Origin: Rhodococcus sp. Z13
GTDB lineage: Bacteria > Actinomycetota > Actinomycetes > Mycobacteriales > Mycobacteriaceae
Assembly (NCBI RefSeq): GCF_025837095.1
Contig: NZ_CP107551.1
Span: 434,001 to 498,000, forward strand
DNA: 64,000 nucleotides
Direction: 5' to 3'
In this document: piece by piece, positions 8,902 through 17,818 of the stretch
Layout of the letters: each line of letters begins with the position of its first letter
Numbering within the stretch: position 1 is the stretch's first letter
Translations under genes and position numbers: made by a program
Notes under the pieces: model-generated
Told to the model about the DNA's origin: nothing
What the model saw: the letters and a program-made list of their open reading frames with translations, nothing else
The model's database searches: none

Positions 8902-8929
8902 TTGCGATGTGTTAATCCGCGGGTAGTGT
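8902..8929 (+). promoter_or_regulatory. Promoter upstream of lsr2 in an AT-rich stretch
   Basis: TTGCGA (8902-8907), a 16-nt spacer and TAGTGT (8924-8929) form a good primary-sigma promoter 47 nt upstream of the lsr2 ATG. The surrounding segment 8881-8920 is clearly more AT-rich than its neighbours. That is the kind of DNA Lsr2 binds, so autoregulation is plausible. Confidence 0.5.
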
Positions 8930-8975
8930 AGTTCCCGTCCCACGGGGGGAACGCATGCGAGAGGATTTGCTGCAC

Positions 8976-9335
8976 ATGGCGAAGAAAGTGACCGTGACCC
9001 TGATCGACGACGTGGATCAGGAAACCGCGGCGGACGAATCGGTGGAGTTCGGTCTCGACGGTGTGACCTACGAGATCGATCTTTCCGAGGAGAATGCCGC
9101 GAAGTTGCGCGAGCAACTCGAATTCTGGATCGAGCACGCCCGCAAGGTCGGCGGCCGGAAGCGTGGCAAGGGGGCCGGCGCATCCGCCCCGGCGTCGCGG
9201 AAGGGCTCGTCGGGCGGTTCGAACCGGGAGCAGACGGCCGCCATCCGGGAATGGGCACGGGAGAACAACCTTCCCGTTTCCGCTCGGGGCCGTATCGCGG
9301 CCGAGATCGTCGAGGCCTACAACCGGGAGCACTGA
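8976..9335 (+). CDS. lsr2: Lsr2 nucleoid-associated xenogeneic silencer
   Basis: An H-NS-like protein that bridges AT-rich DNA and silences foreign genes. The 119-aa protein has the N-terminal dimerisation domain (residues 1-60, MAKKVTVTLIDDVDQ), a basic/Ser-Gly linker (61-82) and a C-terminal DNA-binding domain with the AT-hook-like RGR at residues 104-106. ATG 8976 is preferred over an ATG 21 nt upstream because MAKKVTVTLIDD is the family N-terminus. A GAGAGGA lies about 13 nt upstream. It stands alone between lysS and the phospholipase D-like gene. Confidence 0.95.
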   Translation: MAKKVTVTLIDDVDQETAADESVEFGLDGVTYEIDLSEENAAKLREQLEFWIEHARKVGGRKRGKGAGASAPASRKGSSGGSNREQTAAIREWARENNLPVSARGRIAAEIVEAYNREH

Positions 9336-9351
9336 CCCACTCATGCACCGT

Positions 9352-9390
9352 CACGGGGCGCGGTTCGCAGCACGCGGATCGTGCCCCGTG
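9352..9390 (+). terminator. Hairpin downstream of lsr2
   Basis: CACGGGGC (9352-9359) pairs with GCCCCGTG (9383-9390) around a 23-nt loop that can itself fold weakly. It starts 16 nt after the lsr2 stop. A second small GC hairpin, CCCCC-TAC-GGGGG (9407-9419), follows. No U-run is present, so this is a possible actinobacterial I-shaped terminator, not a classical one. Confidence 0.4.
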
Positions 9391-9500
9391 GTCGTGTGCG
9401 GGACCGCCCCCTACGGGGGTGTGACGATTTCCGTATCCACGATATGTGGCGCGTCTCATATCCGCTCCACGCCGCCGAATGCAGGGAGTAATATCCGCGC

Positions 9501-10931
9501 ATGGCCGAGACCGTGCTCGAACCGGGCAATACCTGCTGGCGTATCACCCGAGCGGAACGGTTGACCTGTATCGTCGACGCGGCCGATTATTTTCGTCACG
9601 CGAAGTCCGCGATGCTCCAGGCCGAAAAACGTATCATCCTCATCGGCTGGGACTTCGATACCCGCATCGAGTTCGAACCGGACGGTCCCACGCTCGACGG
9701 TCCGAACAAACTCGGCGATTTCCTGAAATGGCTGATCGACCGGAAGCCCGGTCTCGATATCTACCTTCTCAAGTGGAACATCGGTGCATTCAGCGCTCTC
9801 ACGCGGGGAATGCTGCCGGTGTTCGTCCTCGACCGGCTCACCGACCGGCGTTTGCACATGGAGATCGACGGCGCGCACCCGATCGGGGCGGCCCATCATC
9901 AGAAGATCATCGTCGTCGACGACAGCATCGCCTTCTGCGGCGGCATCGACATGACCGTCGACCGGTGGGACACCTCCGACCATCCGGACCGCAGCCGCTA
10001 CCGGCGGGAACCGACCGGGCGGCGCTACGGCCCCTGGCACGACGTGACGACCGCCGTCGACGGCGAAGCGGCACGCGCCCTCGGCGAGCAGGCCAGGGCA
10101 CGCTGGAAGGCCGCGACCGGGGAGGAACTCGAACCGGTGGGGCAGGCCCGGCCGATCTGGCCCGACGGTCTCGCACCGACCCTGCGGGACGTCGACGTGG
10201 CGATCGCCCGCACCCTGCCCGACTACGGCGACCGGGAGGGCGTGCACGAGATCGAGGCGCTCTACCTGCGGATCATCGAACGCGCGCGGCACACCCTCTA
10301 CCTGGAGAGCCAGTACCTCGCGTCCCGCCCGCTCGCGGAGGCGCTCGCCCGGCGCCTGCGGGAGCCGGACGGCCCGGAGGTCGTGCTGGTGCTGCCGCGC
10401 AACGCGGAGGGCTGGCTCGAACGCAAGGCGATGGACGGAGCCCGCCGCGCGCTGCTGCACCTGCTCTGGGACGCCGACCTGCACGGCCGTTTCGGCGCCT
10501 ACTATCCCGTCACCGCCGGCGGGGACCCCGTCTACGTCCACGCCAAGGTCGTCGTCATGGACGAGCACCTGCTGCGGATCGGATCGTCGAATCTCAACAA
10601 CCGGTCGATGGGGTTCGACACCGAATGCGACCTGGCCATCGAATCGGCCGGGCCCGGCGACGCCGTCGGCCGTGCTGCGGTGGAACTGCGGAACATCCTC
10701 GTCGCCGAACATCTCGGGGTGGAGCCGGAGACGATCGCCGAGCACACCCGCGACGGCGGGTCGCTGCTGGCGACGATCGAGCGCTTCCGCGGACCGGGTC
10801 GTTCGCTCCGGCCGTTCGAGCCGGGTACCGTGGCCGAGGAGGACAGTGTCCTCGCGGAAAGCGATCTGGCCGATCCCGAACGTGCCACGAGGGGCCTCGG
10901 GCGGCGGATCGAGCGGTTCTTCGCTCGGTGA
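9501..10931 (+). CDS. Phospholipase D-like protein with two HKD motifs
   Basis: A 476-aa member of the PLD superfamily. The first HxKx4D is in HHQKIIVVDD (around residue 132), followed by FCGGIDMTVDRWD. The second is in HAKVVVMDEHLLRIGSSNLN (around residue 347). Paired HKD motifs form one active site that hydrolyses or transfers phosphodiester bonds via a phospho-His intermediate. There is no signal peptide or membrane helix, so it is probably cytoplasmic or membrane-peripheral. The substrate is unknown; phospholipid is the default inference. TAATAT (9489-9494) ends 6 nt before ATG 9501, suggesting a leaderless start. Confidence 0.88.
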   Translation: MAETVLEPGNTCWRITRAERLTCIVDAADYFRHAKSAMLQAEKRIILIGWDFDTRIEFEPDGPTLDGPNKLGDFLKWLIDRKPGLDIYLLKWNIGAFSALTRGMLPVFVLDRLTDRRLHMEIDGAHPIGAAHHQKIIVVDDSIAFCGGIDMTVDRWDTSDHPDRSRYRREPTGRRYGPWHDVTTAVDGEAARALGEQARARWKAATGEELEPVGQARPIWPDGLAPTLRDVDVAIARTLPDYGDREGVHEIEALYLRIIERARHTLYLESQYLASRPLAEALARRLREPDGPEVVLVLPRNAEGWLERKAMDGARRALLHLLWDADLHGRFGAYYPVTAGGDPVYVHAKVVVMDEHLLRIGSSNLNNRSMGFDTECDLAIESAGPGDAVGRAAVELRNILVAEHLGVEPETIAEHTRDGGSLLATIERFRGPGRSLRPFEPGTVAEEDSVLAESDLADPERATRGLGRRIERFFAR

Positions 10932-10962
10932 CCGTCCCGGAGCCCGACGGCGGACGGCGTGA

Positions 10963-10980
10963 TGTTCGCTCGTGGCGTAC
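10963..10980 (+). promoter_or_regulatory. Candidate ClgR operator upstream of clpC
   Basis: TGTTCGCTCGTGGCGTAC matches the actinobacterial ClgR consensus WNNWCGCYNANRGCGWWS with one mismatch (G for A in the centre). ClgR is known to activate clp protease genes, including clpC, in corynebacteria and mycobacteria. The site lies 237 bp upstream of the clpC ATG in the 285-bp gap that follows the PLD-like gene. Confidence 0.5.
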
Positions 10981-11084
10981 ATCTTGCGGAAACGTATGCG
11001 AAACGTGCAGCGTTAACCCTTGTGACCGGGTTTTCCCGCCGTCTTTCACGAGGCAGAGGGAAAGCGAGTCGGTAGCGCGCCCAC

Positions 11085-11090
11085 TAGAGT
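11085..11090 (+). promoter_or_regulatory. Candidate -10 box of clpC
   Basis: TAGAGT at 11085-11090 in the clpC upstream region, 126 nt before the ATG. It would give a long 5' UTR. No strong -35 is seen. It is the best TANNNT match downstream of the ClgR-like site. Confidence 0.35.
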
Positions 11091-11216
11091 GAGAAGTGGG
11101 AGCTTGGAACCTCCGTCGGTTCCGACGAACGACTCGAGTGCCGGAGCGAAGAGCGGCGGCAGGATTCGGAACGATCGGCGTACCGGATCTGCAGCCGGAG
11201 AGTGTGAGGGAGTGCG

Positions 11217-13760
11217 ATGTTCGAAAGGTTCACCGATCGCGCGCGGCGCGTCGTTGTCCTGGCTCAGGAAGAGGCCAGGATGCTCAACCACAACTACATC
11301 GGCACGGAGCACATCCTCCTCGGCCTCATCCACGAGGGTGAGGGTGTGGCGGCGAAGTCGCTCGAGTCGTTGGGTATCTCGCTCGAAGGTGTGCGGAGCC
11401 AGGTCGAAGAGATCATCGGCCAGGGTCAGCAGGCACCCTCGGGACACATCCCCTTCACTCCCCGTGCCAAGAAGGTCCTCGAGCTCAGCCTCCGCGAGGC
11501 ACTGCAGCTCGGACACAACTACATCGGCACGGAGCACATCCTCCTCGGCCTCATCCGCGAGGGCGAAGGCGTGGCCGCTCAGGTCCTCGTCAAGCTCGGC
11601 GCCGATCTCAACCGGGTGCGTCAGCAGGTCATCCAGCTGCTGTCCGGCTACCAGGGCAAGGAACCCGCAGAATCCGGCACCAGCCGTGGCGAGACCGGCA
11701 CTCCGTCCACCTCGCTGGTCCTGGACCAGTTCGGTCGCAACCTCACCCAGGCGGCACTCGAGGGCAAGCTCGACCCGGTCATCGGCCGCGCCAAGGAGAT
11801 CGAGCGGGTCATGCAGGTGCTGTCCCGCCGCACCAAGAACAACCCGGTGCTCATCGGCGAGCCGGGTGTCGGCAAGACCGCCGTCGTCGAGGGCCTCGCG
11901 CAGGCCATCGTCAACGGCGAGGTCCCCGAGACCCTCAAGGACAAGCAGCTCTACACGCTCGACCTGGGCTCGCTCGTCGCCGGCAGCCGCTACCGCGGTG
12001 ACTTCGAGGAACGCCTGAAGAAGGTCCTCAAGGAGATCAACAGTCGCGGCGACATCATCCTGTTCATCGACGAGCTGCACACGCTCGTCGGTGCCGGCGC
12101 CGCCGAGGGCGCGATCGACGCCGCGTCGATCCTCAAGCCGAAGCTGGCCCGCGGTGAGCTGCAGACCATCGGTGCGACCACCCTCGACGAGTACCGCAAG
12201 TACATCGAGAAGGACGCCGCGCTCGAGCGTCGTTTCCAGCCGGTGCAGGTCGGGGAGCCGACGGTGGAGCACACCATCGAGATCCTCAAGGGCCTGCGCG
12301 ACCGGTACGAGGCGCACCACCGTGTCTCCATCACCGACAAGGCGCTGGTCTCGGCCGCCACCCTCGCCGACCGCTACATCAACGATCGCTTCCTGCCGGA
12401 CAAGGCGATCGACCTCATCGACGAGGCCGGTGCCCGCATGCGCATCCGCCGCATGACCGCGCCGCCGGACCTGCGCGAGTTCGACGACAAGATCGCCGAC
12501 GCCCGTCGCGAGAAGGAGTCCGCGATCGACGCGCAGGACTTCGAGAAGGCCGCGGCCCTGCGCGACAAGGAGAAGCAGCTCGTCGCGCAGCGCGCCGAGC
12601 GGGAGAAGCAGTGGCGCGCGGGCGACCTCGACGTCATCGCCGAGGTCGACGAGGAGCAGATCGCCGAGGTCCTCGCGAACTGGACCGGTATCCCGGTGTT
12701 CAAGCTCACCGAGGAGGAGACCACGCGTCTGCTCCGCATGGAGGAGGAGCTGCACAAGCGGATCATCGGCCAGGAGGATGCCGTCAAGGCCGTCGCCAAG
12801 GCGATCCGTCGTACGCGGGCCGGCCTGAAGGACCCGAAGCGTCCGTCCGGTTCGTTCATCTTCGCCGGCCCGTCCGGTGTGGGTAAGACGGAGCTGTCGA
12901 AGGCGCTCGCGAACTTCCTGTTCGGCGAGGACGACGCGCTCATCCAGATCGACATGGGCGAGTTCCACGACCGCTTCACCGCGTCGCGTCTGTTCGGTGC
13001 TCCTCCCGGCTACGTCGGCTACGAGGAGGGGGGCCAGCTCACCGAGAAGGTGCGCCGCAAGCCGTTCTCGGTGGTGCTGTTCGACGAGATCGAGAAGGCA
13101 CACCAGGAGATCTACAACACCCTCCTGCAGGTGCTCGAGGACGGCCGTCTCACCGACGGTCAGGGCCGCACGGTCGACTTCAAGAACACCGTGCTGATCT
13201 TCACCTCGAACCTCGGTACGTCCGACATCTCGAAGGCCGTCGGCCTCGGCTTCTCCGCCGATTCCGGCTCGCAGTCGAACTACGAGCGGATGAAGGCCAA
13301 GGTCCACGACGAGCTGAAGAAGCACTTCCGGCCCGAGTTCCTCAACCGCATCGACGACATCATCGTCTTCCACCAGCTGACGCAGGATCAGATCATCCAG
13401 ATGGTCGACCTGATGATCGGCCGCGTGGAGAAGCAGCTGAAGAACAAGGACATGGGCATCGAGCTCACCGACAAGGCGAAGGCGCTGCTCGCCAAGCGCG
13501 GCTTCGACCCGGTGCTCGGCGCTCGCCCGCTGCGCCGCACGATCCAGCGCGAGATCGAGGATCAGCTCTCCGAGAAGATCCTGTTCGGCGAGATCGGCCC
13601 CGGCCACATCGTCCTGGTGGACGTCGAGGGCTGGGACGGCGAGGGCTCCGGCGAGAACGCCCGCTTCACGTTCACGCCGAGCGAGAAGCCGGCCGAGGTG
13701 CCCGACACCCCGGCGGTCGCGCTGGCCAAGTCCGCCGAGGGCGAGACCGACGCGAGCTGA
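11217..13760 (+). CDS. clpC: ClpC ATPase, Clp protease regulatory subunit
   Basis: HSP100 unfoldase that feeds substrates to ClpP1P2. The 847-aa protein has two N-terminal Clp-N repeats (residues about 1-140), AAA+ module 1 with Walker A GEPGVGKT (about 214) and the Walker B region LFIDELH, a middle UVR/coiled-coil segment (about 420-465), AAA+ module 2 with GPSGVGKT (about 550) and [11 protein letters not shown], and a C-terminal D2-small domain. This is the ClpC1 layout that is essential in mycobacteria. ATG 11217 follows GTGAGGGAGTGCG. It is followed by a strong hairpin terminator, so it is probably monocistronic. Confidence 0.97.
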   Translation: MFERFTDRARRVVVLAQEEARMLNHNYIGTEHILLGLIHEGEGVAAKSLESLGISLEGVRSQVEEIIGQGQQAPSGHIPFTPRAKKVLELSLREALQLGHNYIGTEHILLGLIREGEGVAAQVLVKLGADLNRVRQQVIQLLSGYQGKEPAESGTSRGETGTPSTSLVLDQFGRNLTQAALEGKLDPVIGRAKEIERVMQVLSRRTKNNPVLIGEPGVGKTAVVEGLAQAIVNGEVPETLKDKQLYTLDLGSLVAGSRYRGDFEERLKKVLKEINSRGDIILFIDELHTLVGAGAAEGAIDAASILKPKLARGELQTIGATTLDEYRKYIEKDAALERRFQPVQVGEPTVEHTIEILKGLRDRYEAHHRVSITDKALVSAATLADRYINDRFLPDKAIDLIDEAGARMRIRRMTAPPDLREFDDKIADARREKESAIDAQDFEKAAALRDKEKQLVAQRAEREKQWRAGDLDVIAEVDEEQIAEVLANWTGIPVFKLTEEETTRLLRMEEELHKRIIGQEDAVKAVAKAIRRTRAGLKDPKRPSGSFIFAGPSGVGKTELSKALANFLFGEDDALIQIDMGEFHDRFTASRLFGAPPGYVGYEEGGQLTEKVRRKPFSVVLFDEIEKAHQEIYNTLLQVLEDGRLTDGQGRTVDFKNTVLIFTSNLGTSDISKAVGLGFSADSGSQSNYERMKAKVHDELKKHFRPEFLNRIDDIIVFHQLTQDQIIQMVDLMIGRVEKQLKNKDMGIELTDKAKALLAKRGFDPVLGARPLRRTIQREIEDQLSEKILFGEIGPGHIVLVDVEGWDGEGSGENARFTFTPSEKPAEVPDTPAVALAKSAEGETDAS

Positions 13761-13774
13761 TTCCACGGATCCAC

Positions 13775-13806
13775 GGAGGGCGGCACCCGCACGGGTGCCG
13801 CCCTCC
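13775..13806 (+). terminator. Strong terminator between convergent clpC and the DinB-like gene
   Basis: A perfect 14-bp stem, GGAGGGCGGCACCC (13775-13788) with GGGTGCCGCCCTCC (13793-13806), closed by the tetraloop GCAC. It begins 15 nt after the clpC stop and ends 13 nt before the stop of the convergent minus-strand gene, so it can serve both transcripts. Confidence 0.85.
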
Positions 13807-13818
13807 GGCGTTCTCGGG

Positions 13819-14412
13819 TCAGGTGCGGTCCCGGCGCACCCACGGTTCGGAGGCACGCCCGACCCAGTTCGCCAGCCGCTCGGTCGGGCCGGCGTCCGGC
13901 GCGGGCGGCACCGGCGGGTAGAACGGGAAGCCCTCCCGCGGTGATTCGGGTAGCGCGATCCGCATGACCTCGAGTGCCGCCTCGGCGAGCGCCGGGTCGG
14001 CCTCCGCGTCCTGCCCGGTGGCGACGGCGAGGTCCCAGCCGTGCACGAGCAGCTCGTCGAGCTGCACGAACATCGCGACCCGGCCCGGGAAGGTGCCCCA
14101 GGGTGCGGTGACGGGACGGTCGAGCAGAGCGTCGTCGTCCCACACCTGCCAGTAGTGCTCGGCCGCGGTCTCCAGCACCGCCGGCCAGTCGTCGTCCGGG
14201 GCGGTGAGGGATTCCGGGACGGTGAGCGGGTCGCGCCCGGCGCCGATGGCGGCGCTGCGCTCGAGGGTCGAGGCGAGGTGTCCGGCCAGGGCACGGACAT
14301 CGAAGCCGGGACAGGGTGTCGGTGCGGTCAGCTGGTCGGCGCGGACACCACCGACGATACGGCGGGCGCGATCGAGGGCGGCGCGGACGAGGGGACGTGG
14401 GTCCTGTTGCAT
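13819..14412 (-). CDS. TIGR03086-type DinB/mycothiol-dependent maleylpyruvate isomerase-like metalloprotein
   Basis: About 197 aa, with MQQDPRPLVRAALDRARRIV at the start, GFDVRALAGHLAS and LLVHGWDLAVATGQ. These are the metal-binding His positions of the DinB-like fold used by mycothiol-dependent enzymes of actinobacteria. The real substrate cannot be told from sequence. ATG 14412 is preferred because GGGA lies upstream on the minus strand; an in-frame ATG at 14430 is an alternative. The gene ends against clpC across a shared terminator and lies downstream of the tetR gene, with 59 nt between them. Confidence 0.8.
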   Translation of the reverse strand: MQQDPRPLVRAALDRARRIVGGVRADQLTAPTPCPGFDVRALAGHLASTLERSAAIGAGRDPLTVPESLTAPDDDWPAVLETAAEHYWQVWDDDALLDRPVTAPWGTFPGRVAMFVQLDELLVHGWDLAVATGQDAEADPALAEAALEVMRIALPESPREGFPFYPPVPPAPDAGPTERLANWVGRASEPWVRRDRT

Positions 14413-14471
14413 CGCAGTCACGGATCCCATGCTGCGCCCGGCCGTGCCGGGCTGTCGGGACTTTCCCGGAC

Positions 14472-15098
14472 TCACCGGCCGATGCGCGGCATGTGGGTGG
14501 TGAGCGTCGACAGTGTGCTCGCCACGATCTCGGTGAGTTCGTCGGGACGGATGTCGAGGGTGCCGTCGAGCCAGCCGCGCACGAGTTCGACGGCGCCGGC
14601 CATCACCACCATCGCGCACAGTTCCGCCTGACGGTGGTCGAGGCGGGTGCCGATCGCGTCGCTCTGCGCGACGAGTTCGTCCGCCGCGGCCCGGATGAAG
14701 GCGCTCTTGCGTTCGGCCAGCGGCGGGGCGTCGGAGATGAGGAAGCGGCCCTTGCGGGGGTCGCGTTCGACGGCCCCGACGATCGCGCCGACCGCAGCCC
14801 GCGCGCGGGCGTGCAGGTCGTCGGGGGCGGCCTCGATCGCCGCGACCGCGGCGGCCAGCAGTTCGGCGCCGAGCTCGTCGTAGGTGGTGGTGACGAGGTC
14901 GTTCATGTCGGTGAAGCTCTCGTAGAAGAATCGCGGTCCGACACCGGCGCTCGCCGCGACCCTGCGGACCGTCGTGCCCGCCCAGCCCTCCTGGGCGAGG
15001 ACGTCGAGCACCGCGGCTTTGAGGCGTTCCCGTCGCTCGGTCCGGCGTTCGGTGGGGGAGACGCCGCGGTAGGCGCGGGTGTTCTCGGGCTCCGACAC
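14472..15098 (-). CDS. TetR/AcrR family transcriptional regulator
   Basis: A 208-aa regulator. The N-terminal helix-turn-helix is residues about 22-68 (LKAAVLDVLAQEGWAGTTV, VAASAGVGPRFFYESF), followed by an all-helical ligand-binding domain. It is divergent from the DUF2236 gene at 15212. The 113-bp space between them holds two perfect palindromes that overlap the outgoing promoter. The simplest model is that it represses the DUF2236 gene and perhaps itself. The ligand is unknown. The start is GTG 15098 on the minus strand, without a strong RBS. Confidence 0.88.
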   Translation of the reverse strand: MSEPENTRAYRGVSPTERRTERRERLKAAVLDVLAQEGWAGTTVRRVAASAGVGPRFFYESFTDMNDLVTTTYDELGAELLAAAVAAIEAAPDDLHARARAAVGAIVGAVERDPRKGRFLISDAPPLAERKSAFIRAAADELVAQSDAIGTRLDHRQAELCAMVVMAGAVELVRGWLDGTLDIRPDELTEIVASTLSTLTTHMPRIGR

Positions 15099-15137
15099 GG
15101 TTCGAGTCTGGCACAGCGCACGATCGGGAATCTATCA

Positions 15138-15165
15138 ATTCCGGAATCAAGTGTTTACCAATTGG
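15138..15165. promoter_or_regulatory. Two palindromes, likely TetR operator
   Basis: ATTCCGGAAT (15138-15147) and CCAATTGG (15158-15165) are perfect palindromes centred 19 bp apart in the tetR/DUF2236 intergenic region. The second overlaps the -35-like TTTACC (15154-15159). An 18-nt spacer leads to CATAGT (15178-15183) and then GAGGAGGAG before GTG 15212. Binding at either palindrome would block this promoter. Confidence 0.55.
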
Positions 15166-15211
15166 GGTGACGCGTGCCATAGTCGGGAGGACGAGATCCC
15201 GAGGAGGAGAT

Positions 15212-16528
15212 GTGTCGCTCAGTTCCCTGCCGGTGCGCACCCCGTCGACCGCCCGCCTGCACGACCGCTCGGACCGCCTCACGCCGCAACCGATCCTGGG
15301 CGAGGGCGCTCCCCGTCTGGCGATGTCGTTCCTGGCCGGCGACTCCGTACGGCCCACCCTCGCGCAGGCCCTGTCCTTCGCCAAGTTCGCGAACATGTGC
15401 GATCCGGTGGCCGACGATCTCGTCGCGGCCATGCGCCGCGGCGACCGGCGTCGCATCCGGGCGCAGTTCGAGCAGGCCCTCGAACACGGCATCGAGACCG
15501 TCGACGATCCCGCCCCCGAGGTCGCGGCGTTCATCGCCGCCCTCGACGACGTCCCGTACTGGGTGGACTACGACAAGCTCGACCTCGCCGCGCGTGCGAT
15601 CGCCCGCATGCCGCTGAGCACCCTCATGGCCTTCACCACCGCCCTCGCCTTCCCCGCGAGCTACGTCTCCCCGCGCGTCAACGACGTCCTGCTGCGCGGC
15701 GGCGACCTCGAGAAACGCGCCGCCGCCCGCATCGTGGAGACGGTCGCGTGGTCGATGGACTGCACCGCGCCGGGCGGGATGGAACGGTTCGGGGCGGGCA
15801 CCAGGAACACCGCCCGGGTCCGGCTCGTCCACGCCTTCATCCGCGCCGGCATCGACCAGGTCGACGACTGGAACGTCGACACCCACGGCCGCCCGGTCAA
15901 CCAGCTGCACTACTGCGTCACGATGATCCCCATCGCCGGGGTCGCCCTCGCGGTGATGGCCGCCGGGCACTGGTACTCGCGCCGCGAACGGGACGCCATC
16001 GTGCACCTGTACCGCTACGTCGCCCACACCATGGGGGTCACCGCCGAACTCCAGGTGACCTCCCTCGACGAACTCCTGCGCCTGATCTGGCTCGCCACCT
16101 GGTCGGAGGTCGATCCCGACGAGTCCTCCCGGATCCTCACCGACGCCGCCCTGAAGGCCGTGCCCCGCATCTACGGCGTCGACGGTCCCGGGTTCGCGAA
16201 CCGTCTCCGGAGCTGGGGGTACTACCACTTCCACGCCGACCTCGCCCGGCTCGCGCTCGGCCCGGGTTATTCCGACGCCGTGGGCATTCCGCGCCTGAGC
16301 CCGATGGCGGCCCTGTATCCGCTGTGGTTCGCCCGCAATCTCGTCCGCGACCGGCTGAGTGTCGCCGTGCCGGGCGGCGCCCGCCGCGCGGCGCGACGCG
16401 GGCACACCGAACGGATGCGCGGCATCGCGGAGGTGAAGCGACGCCTGCAGACGCGGCCCTACGAACGCGACGAGGCGGTGCAGACCATCAAGGAACGCGA
16501 CCGCGAACTGCGCACCCGCTCCGCCTGA
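15212..16528 (+). CDS. DUF2236 / MpaB-Lcp-like oxygenase family protein
   Basis: A 438-aa protein of the DUF2236 family, whose characterised members include heme-type latex-clearing oxygenase Lcp and MpaB. The signature ARVRLVHAFIRAGI is at about residues 200-213, with the central MTRP-like helix bundle around it (FPASYVSPRVNDVLLRGGDL, NQLHYCVTMIPIAGVAL). No Tat or Sec signal is seen at the chosen start, unlike secreted Lcp, so a cytosolic role is likely. GTG 15212 is chosen for the strong GAGGAG 5 nt upstream. It is divergent from a TetR gene and terminated by a 12-bp hairpin. The substrate is unknown. Confidence 0.8.
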   Translation: MSLSSLPVRTPSTARLHDRSDRLTPQPILGEGAPRLAMSFLAGDSVRPTLAQALSFAKFANMCDPVADDLVAAMRRGDRRRIRAQFEQALEHGIETVDDPAPEVAAFIAALDDVPYWVDYDKLDLAARAIARMPLSTLMAFTTALAFPASYVSPRVNDVLLRGGDLEKRAAARIVETVAWSMDCTAPGGMERFGAGTRNTARVRLVHAFIRAGIDQVDDWNVDTHGRPVNQLHYCVTMIPIAGVALAVMAAGHWYSRRERDAIVHLYRYVAHTMGVTAELQVTSLDELLRLIWLATWSEVDPDESSRILTDAALKAVPRIYGVDGPGFANRLRSWGYYHFHADLARLALGPGYSDAVGIPRLSPMAALYPLWFARNLVRDRLSVAVPGGARRAARRGHTERMRGIAEVKRRLQTRPYERDEAVQTIKERDRELRTRSA

Positions 16529-16543
16529 TCCGGACATCGGGAA

Positions 16544-16573
16544 CGGTCTGCCGCGAACACCCGCGGCAGACCG
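16544..16573 (+). terminator. Terminator after the DUF2236 gene
   Basis: A perfect 12-bp stem, CGGTCTGCCGCG (16544-16555) with CGCGGCAGACCG (16562-16573), and a 6-nt loop AACACC, starting 15 nt after the stop codon. No U-tract follows. It separates the DUF2236 gene from osmC. Confidence 0.75.
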
Positions 16574-16627
16574 CCGAGTCTGCGAACGTGGTCATGACGC
16601 TGCTGCCACAACGCAGAAGGAGAGGTC

Positions 16628-17068
16628 ATGCCTACACGTACCGCGAGGACCGCCTGGAACGGGGATCTGCAGAAGGGATCCGGACAGGTGGAGCTCACCA
16701 GCTCGGGCCGGGGCACCTTCGACGTGTCCTTCCCGAAGCGCGCCGCCGACGACGCGGGCGGCACGACGAGCCCCGAGGAACTGATCGCAGCGGCCCACTC
16801 GTCGTGCTACGCGATGCAGCTGTCGGCCCTCATCGGCGAGGCCGGTGGCACCCCGCAGAGCCTCGAGGTCACCGCCGACGTCTCACTCGGACCCGACCCG
16901 GCGGGCGGCTTCCGGCTCACCGGAATCGCGCTGAAGGTGCGCGGTGAGGTCGAAGGGCTCGACGCGGACGGCTTCACCAAGGCCGCGCAGGACGCCAAGG
17001 CGAGCTGCCCGGTGAACAAGGCCCTCACCGGCGTGGAGATCACCCTCGACGCCGCTCTCGAGAGCTGA
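16628..17068 (+). CDS. OsmC/Ohr family peroxiredoxin
   Basis: A 146-aa thiol peroxidase of the OsmC family that reduces organic hydroperoxides. The two redox cysteines are Cys60 in AHSSCYAMQLS and Cys127 in ASCPVNKAL, at the usual spacing. ARTAWNGDLQKGSG at the N-terminus is characteristic of OsmC proper rather than Ohr. AGAAGGAGAGGTC provides a strong RBS before ATG 16628. It may share stress functions with the DsbA-like gene 63 nt downstream, but they need not be one operon. Confidence 0.93.
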   Translation: MPTRTARTAWNGDLQKGSGQVELTSSGRGTFDVSFPKRAADDAGGTTSPEELIAAAHSSCYAMQLSALIGEAGGTPQSLEVTADVSLGPDPAGGFRLTGIALKVRGEVEGLDADGFTKAAQDAKASCPVNKALTGVEITLDAALES

Positions 17069-17131
17069 GAAGGCACTCCCACGAGGCGGGAGAAGGGAAC
17101 AGGGTCGCGCGGGAGAGGGTTGGATCGGGGT

Positions 17132-17818
17132 ATGAGCATGCCCGACGAACTTCTTCCCACCGCACACATCGAGGTCTGGTCCGACATCGCCTGCCCCTGG
17201 TGCTACATCGGCAAGCGCCGGTTCGCGGAGGCCCTCGACGCCTTCGACGACCGCGCGCGGGTGGAGGTGACCTGGAGGTCGTACCAGCTCTCGCCCGACA
17301 CCCCGGCGGGGCGGCGCGTCCCCGAGATCGAAGCGCTCGTCGCGATGAAGGGCATGCCGGCCGAGCAGGTCCGGCAGATGTTCGCGCAGGTCTCCGACAC
17401 CGCCGCCGCGGTCGGCATCGACATCGACTTCGACACCGTCGTCTCCGCCAACACCTTCGACGCGCACCGCCTGTCGCACCTGGCCGGCGACCGGCGCGAC
17501 GCGGTCCTCGAGGCCCTGTTCCGCGCGCACTTCGTCGACGGGGAAGTCGTCGACGACCGCGACGTCCTGGTGCGGATCGCGTCCGAGGCGGGAATGGATC
17601 CGGAGTGGACGCGCGCGGCCCTCGAAGGGGACGATCCCGCCGGCGAGGCCGCGGCCGACGCCGTTGCCGCCGATCTGCTCGCGGCGCGGGAACTCGGCGT
17701 CCAGGGAGTGCCGTTCTTCGTGGCGAACCGGGCCGTCGCGGTATCCGGTGCGCAGACACCCGAGGTGTTCCTGCGCTTCCTCCGCCGCGCGGTCGACGAC
17801 GTGACGGTCAGCGTCTGA
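17132..17818 (+). CDS. DsbA family (FrnE-like) oxidoreductase
   Basis: A protein of about 228 aa with a thioredoxin fold interrupted by a helical insert (DSBA domain). The redox motif is CPWC in WSDIACPWCYIGKRRF near residue 25; the cis-Pro loop is in LGVQGVPFFVANR near the C-terminus. No signal peptide is present, so it is a cytosolic FrnE-type protein, not a periplasmic DsbA. ATG 17132 or ATG 17138 are both possible starts. The 3' end overlaps the convergent UPF0548 gene by 11 nt, with no terminator between them. Confidence 0.9.
   Translation: MSMPDELLPTAHIEVWSDIACPWCYIGKRRFAEALDAFDDRARVEVTWRSYQLSPDTPAGRRVPEIEALVAMKGMPAEQVRQMFAQVSDTAAAVGIDIDFDTVVSANTFDAHRLSHLAGDRRDAVLEALFRAHFVDGEVVDDRDVLVRIASEAGMDPEWTRAALEGDDPAGEAAADAVAADLLAARELGVQGVPFFVANRAVAVSGAQTPEVFLRFLRRAVDDVTVSV

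Noticed and set aside
9407-9419. Small GC hairpin before the PLD-like gene as a riboswitch
   Set aside because: Only a 5-bp stem with no conserved architecture, and the downstream gene seems to have a leaderless start beyond it.
11046-14300. Very long open frame antisense to clpC
   Set aside because: High-GC DNA with GC-rich third positions leaves long stop-free frames opposite real genes. The translation is low-complexity and lacks any family motif, and clpC is unambiguous.
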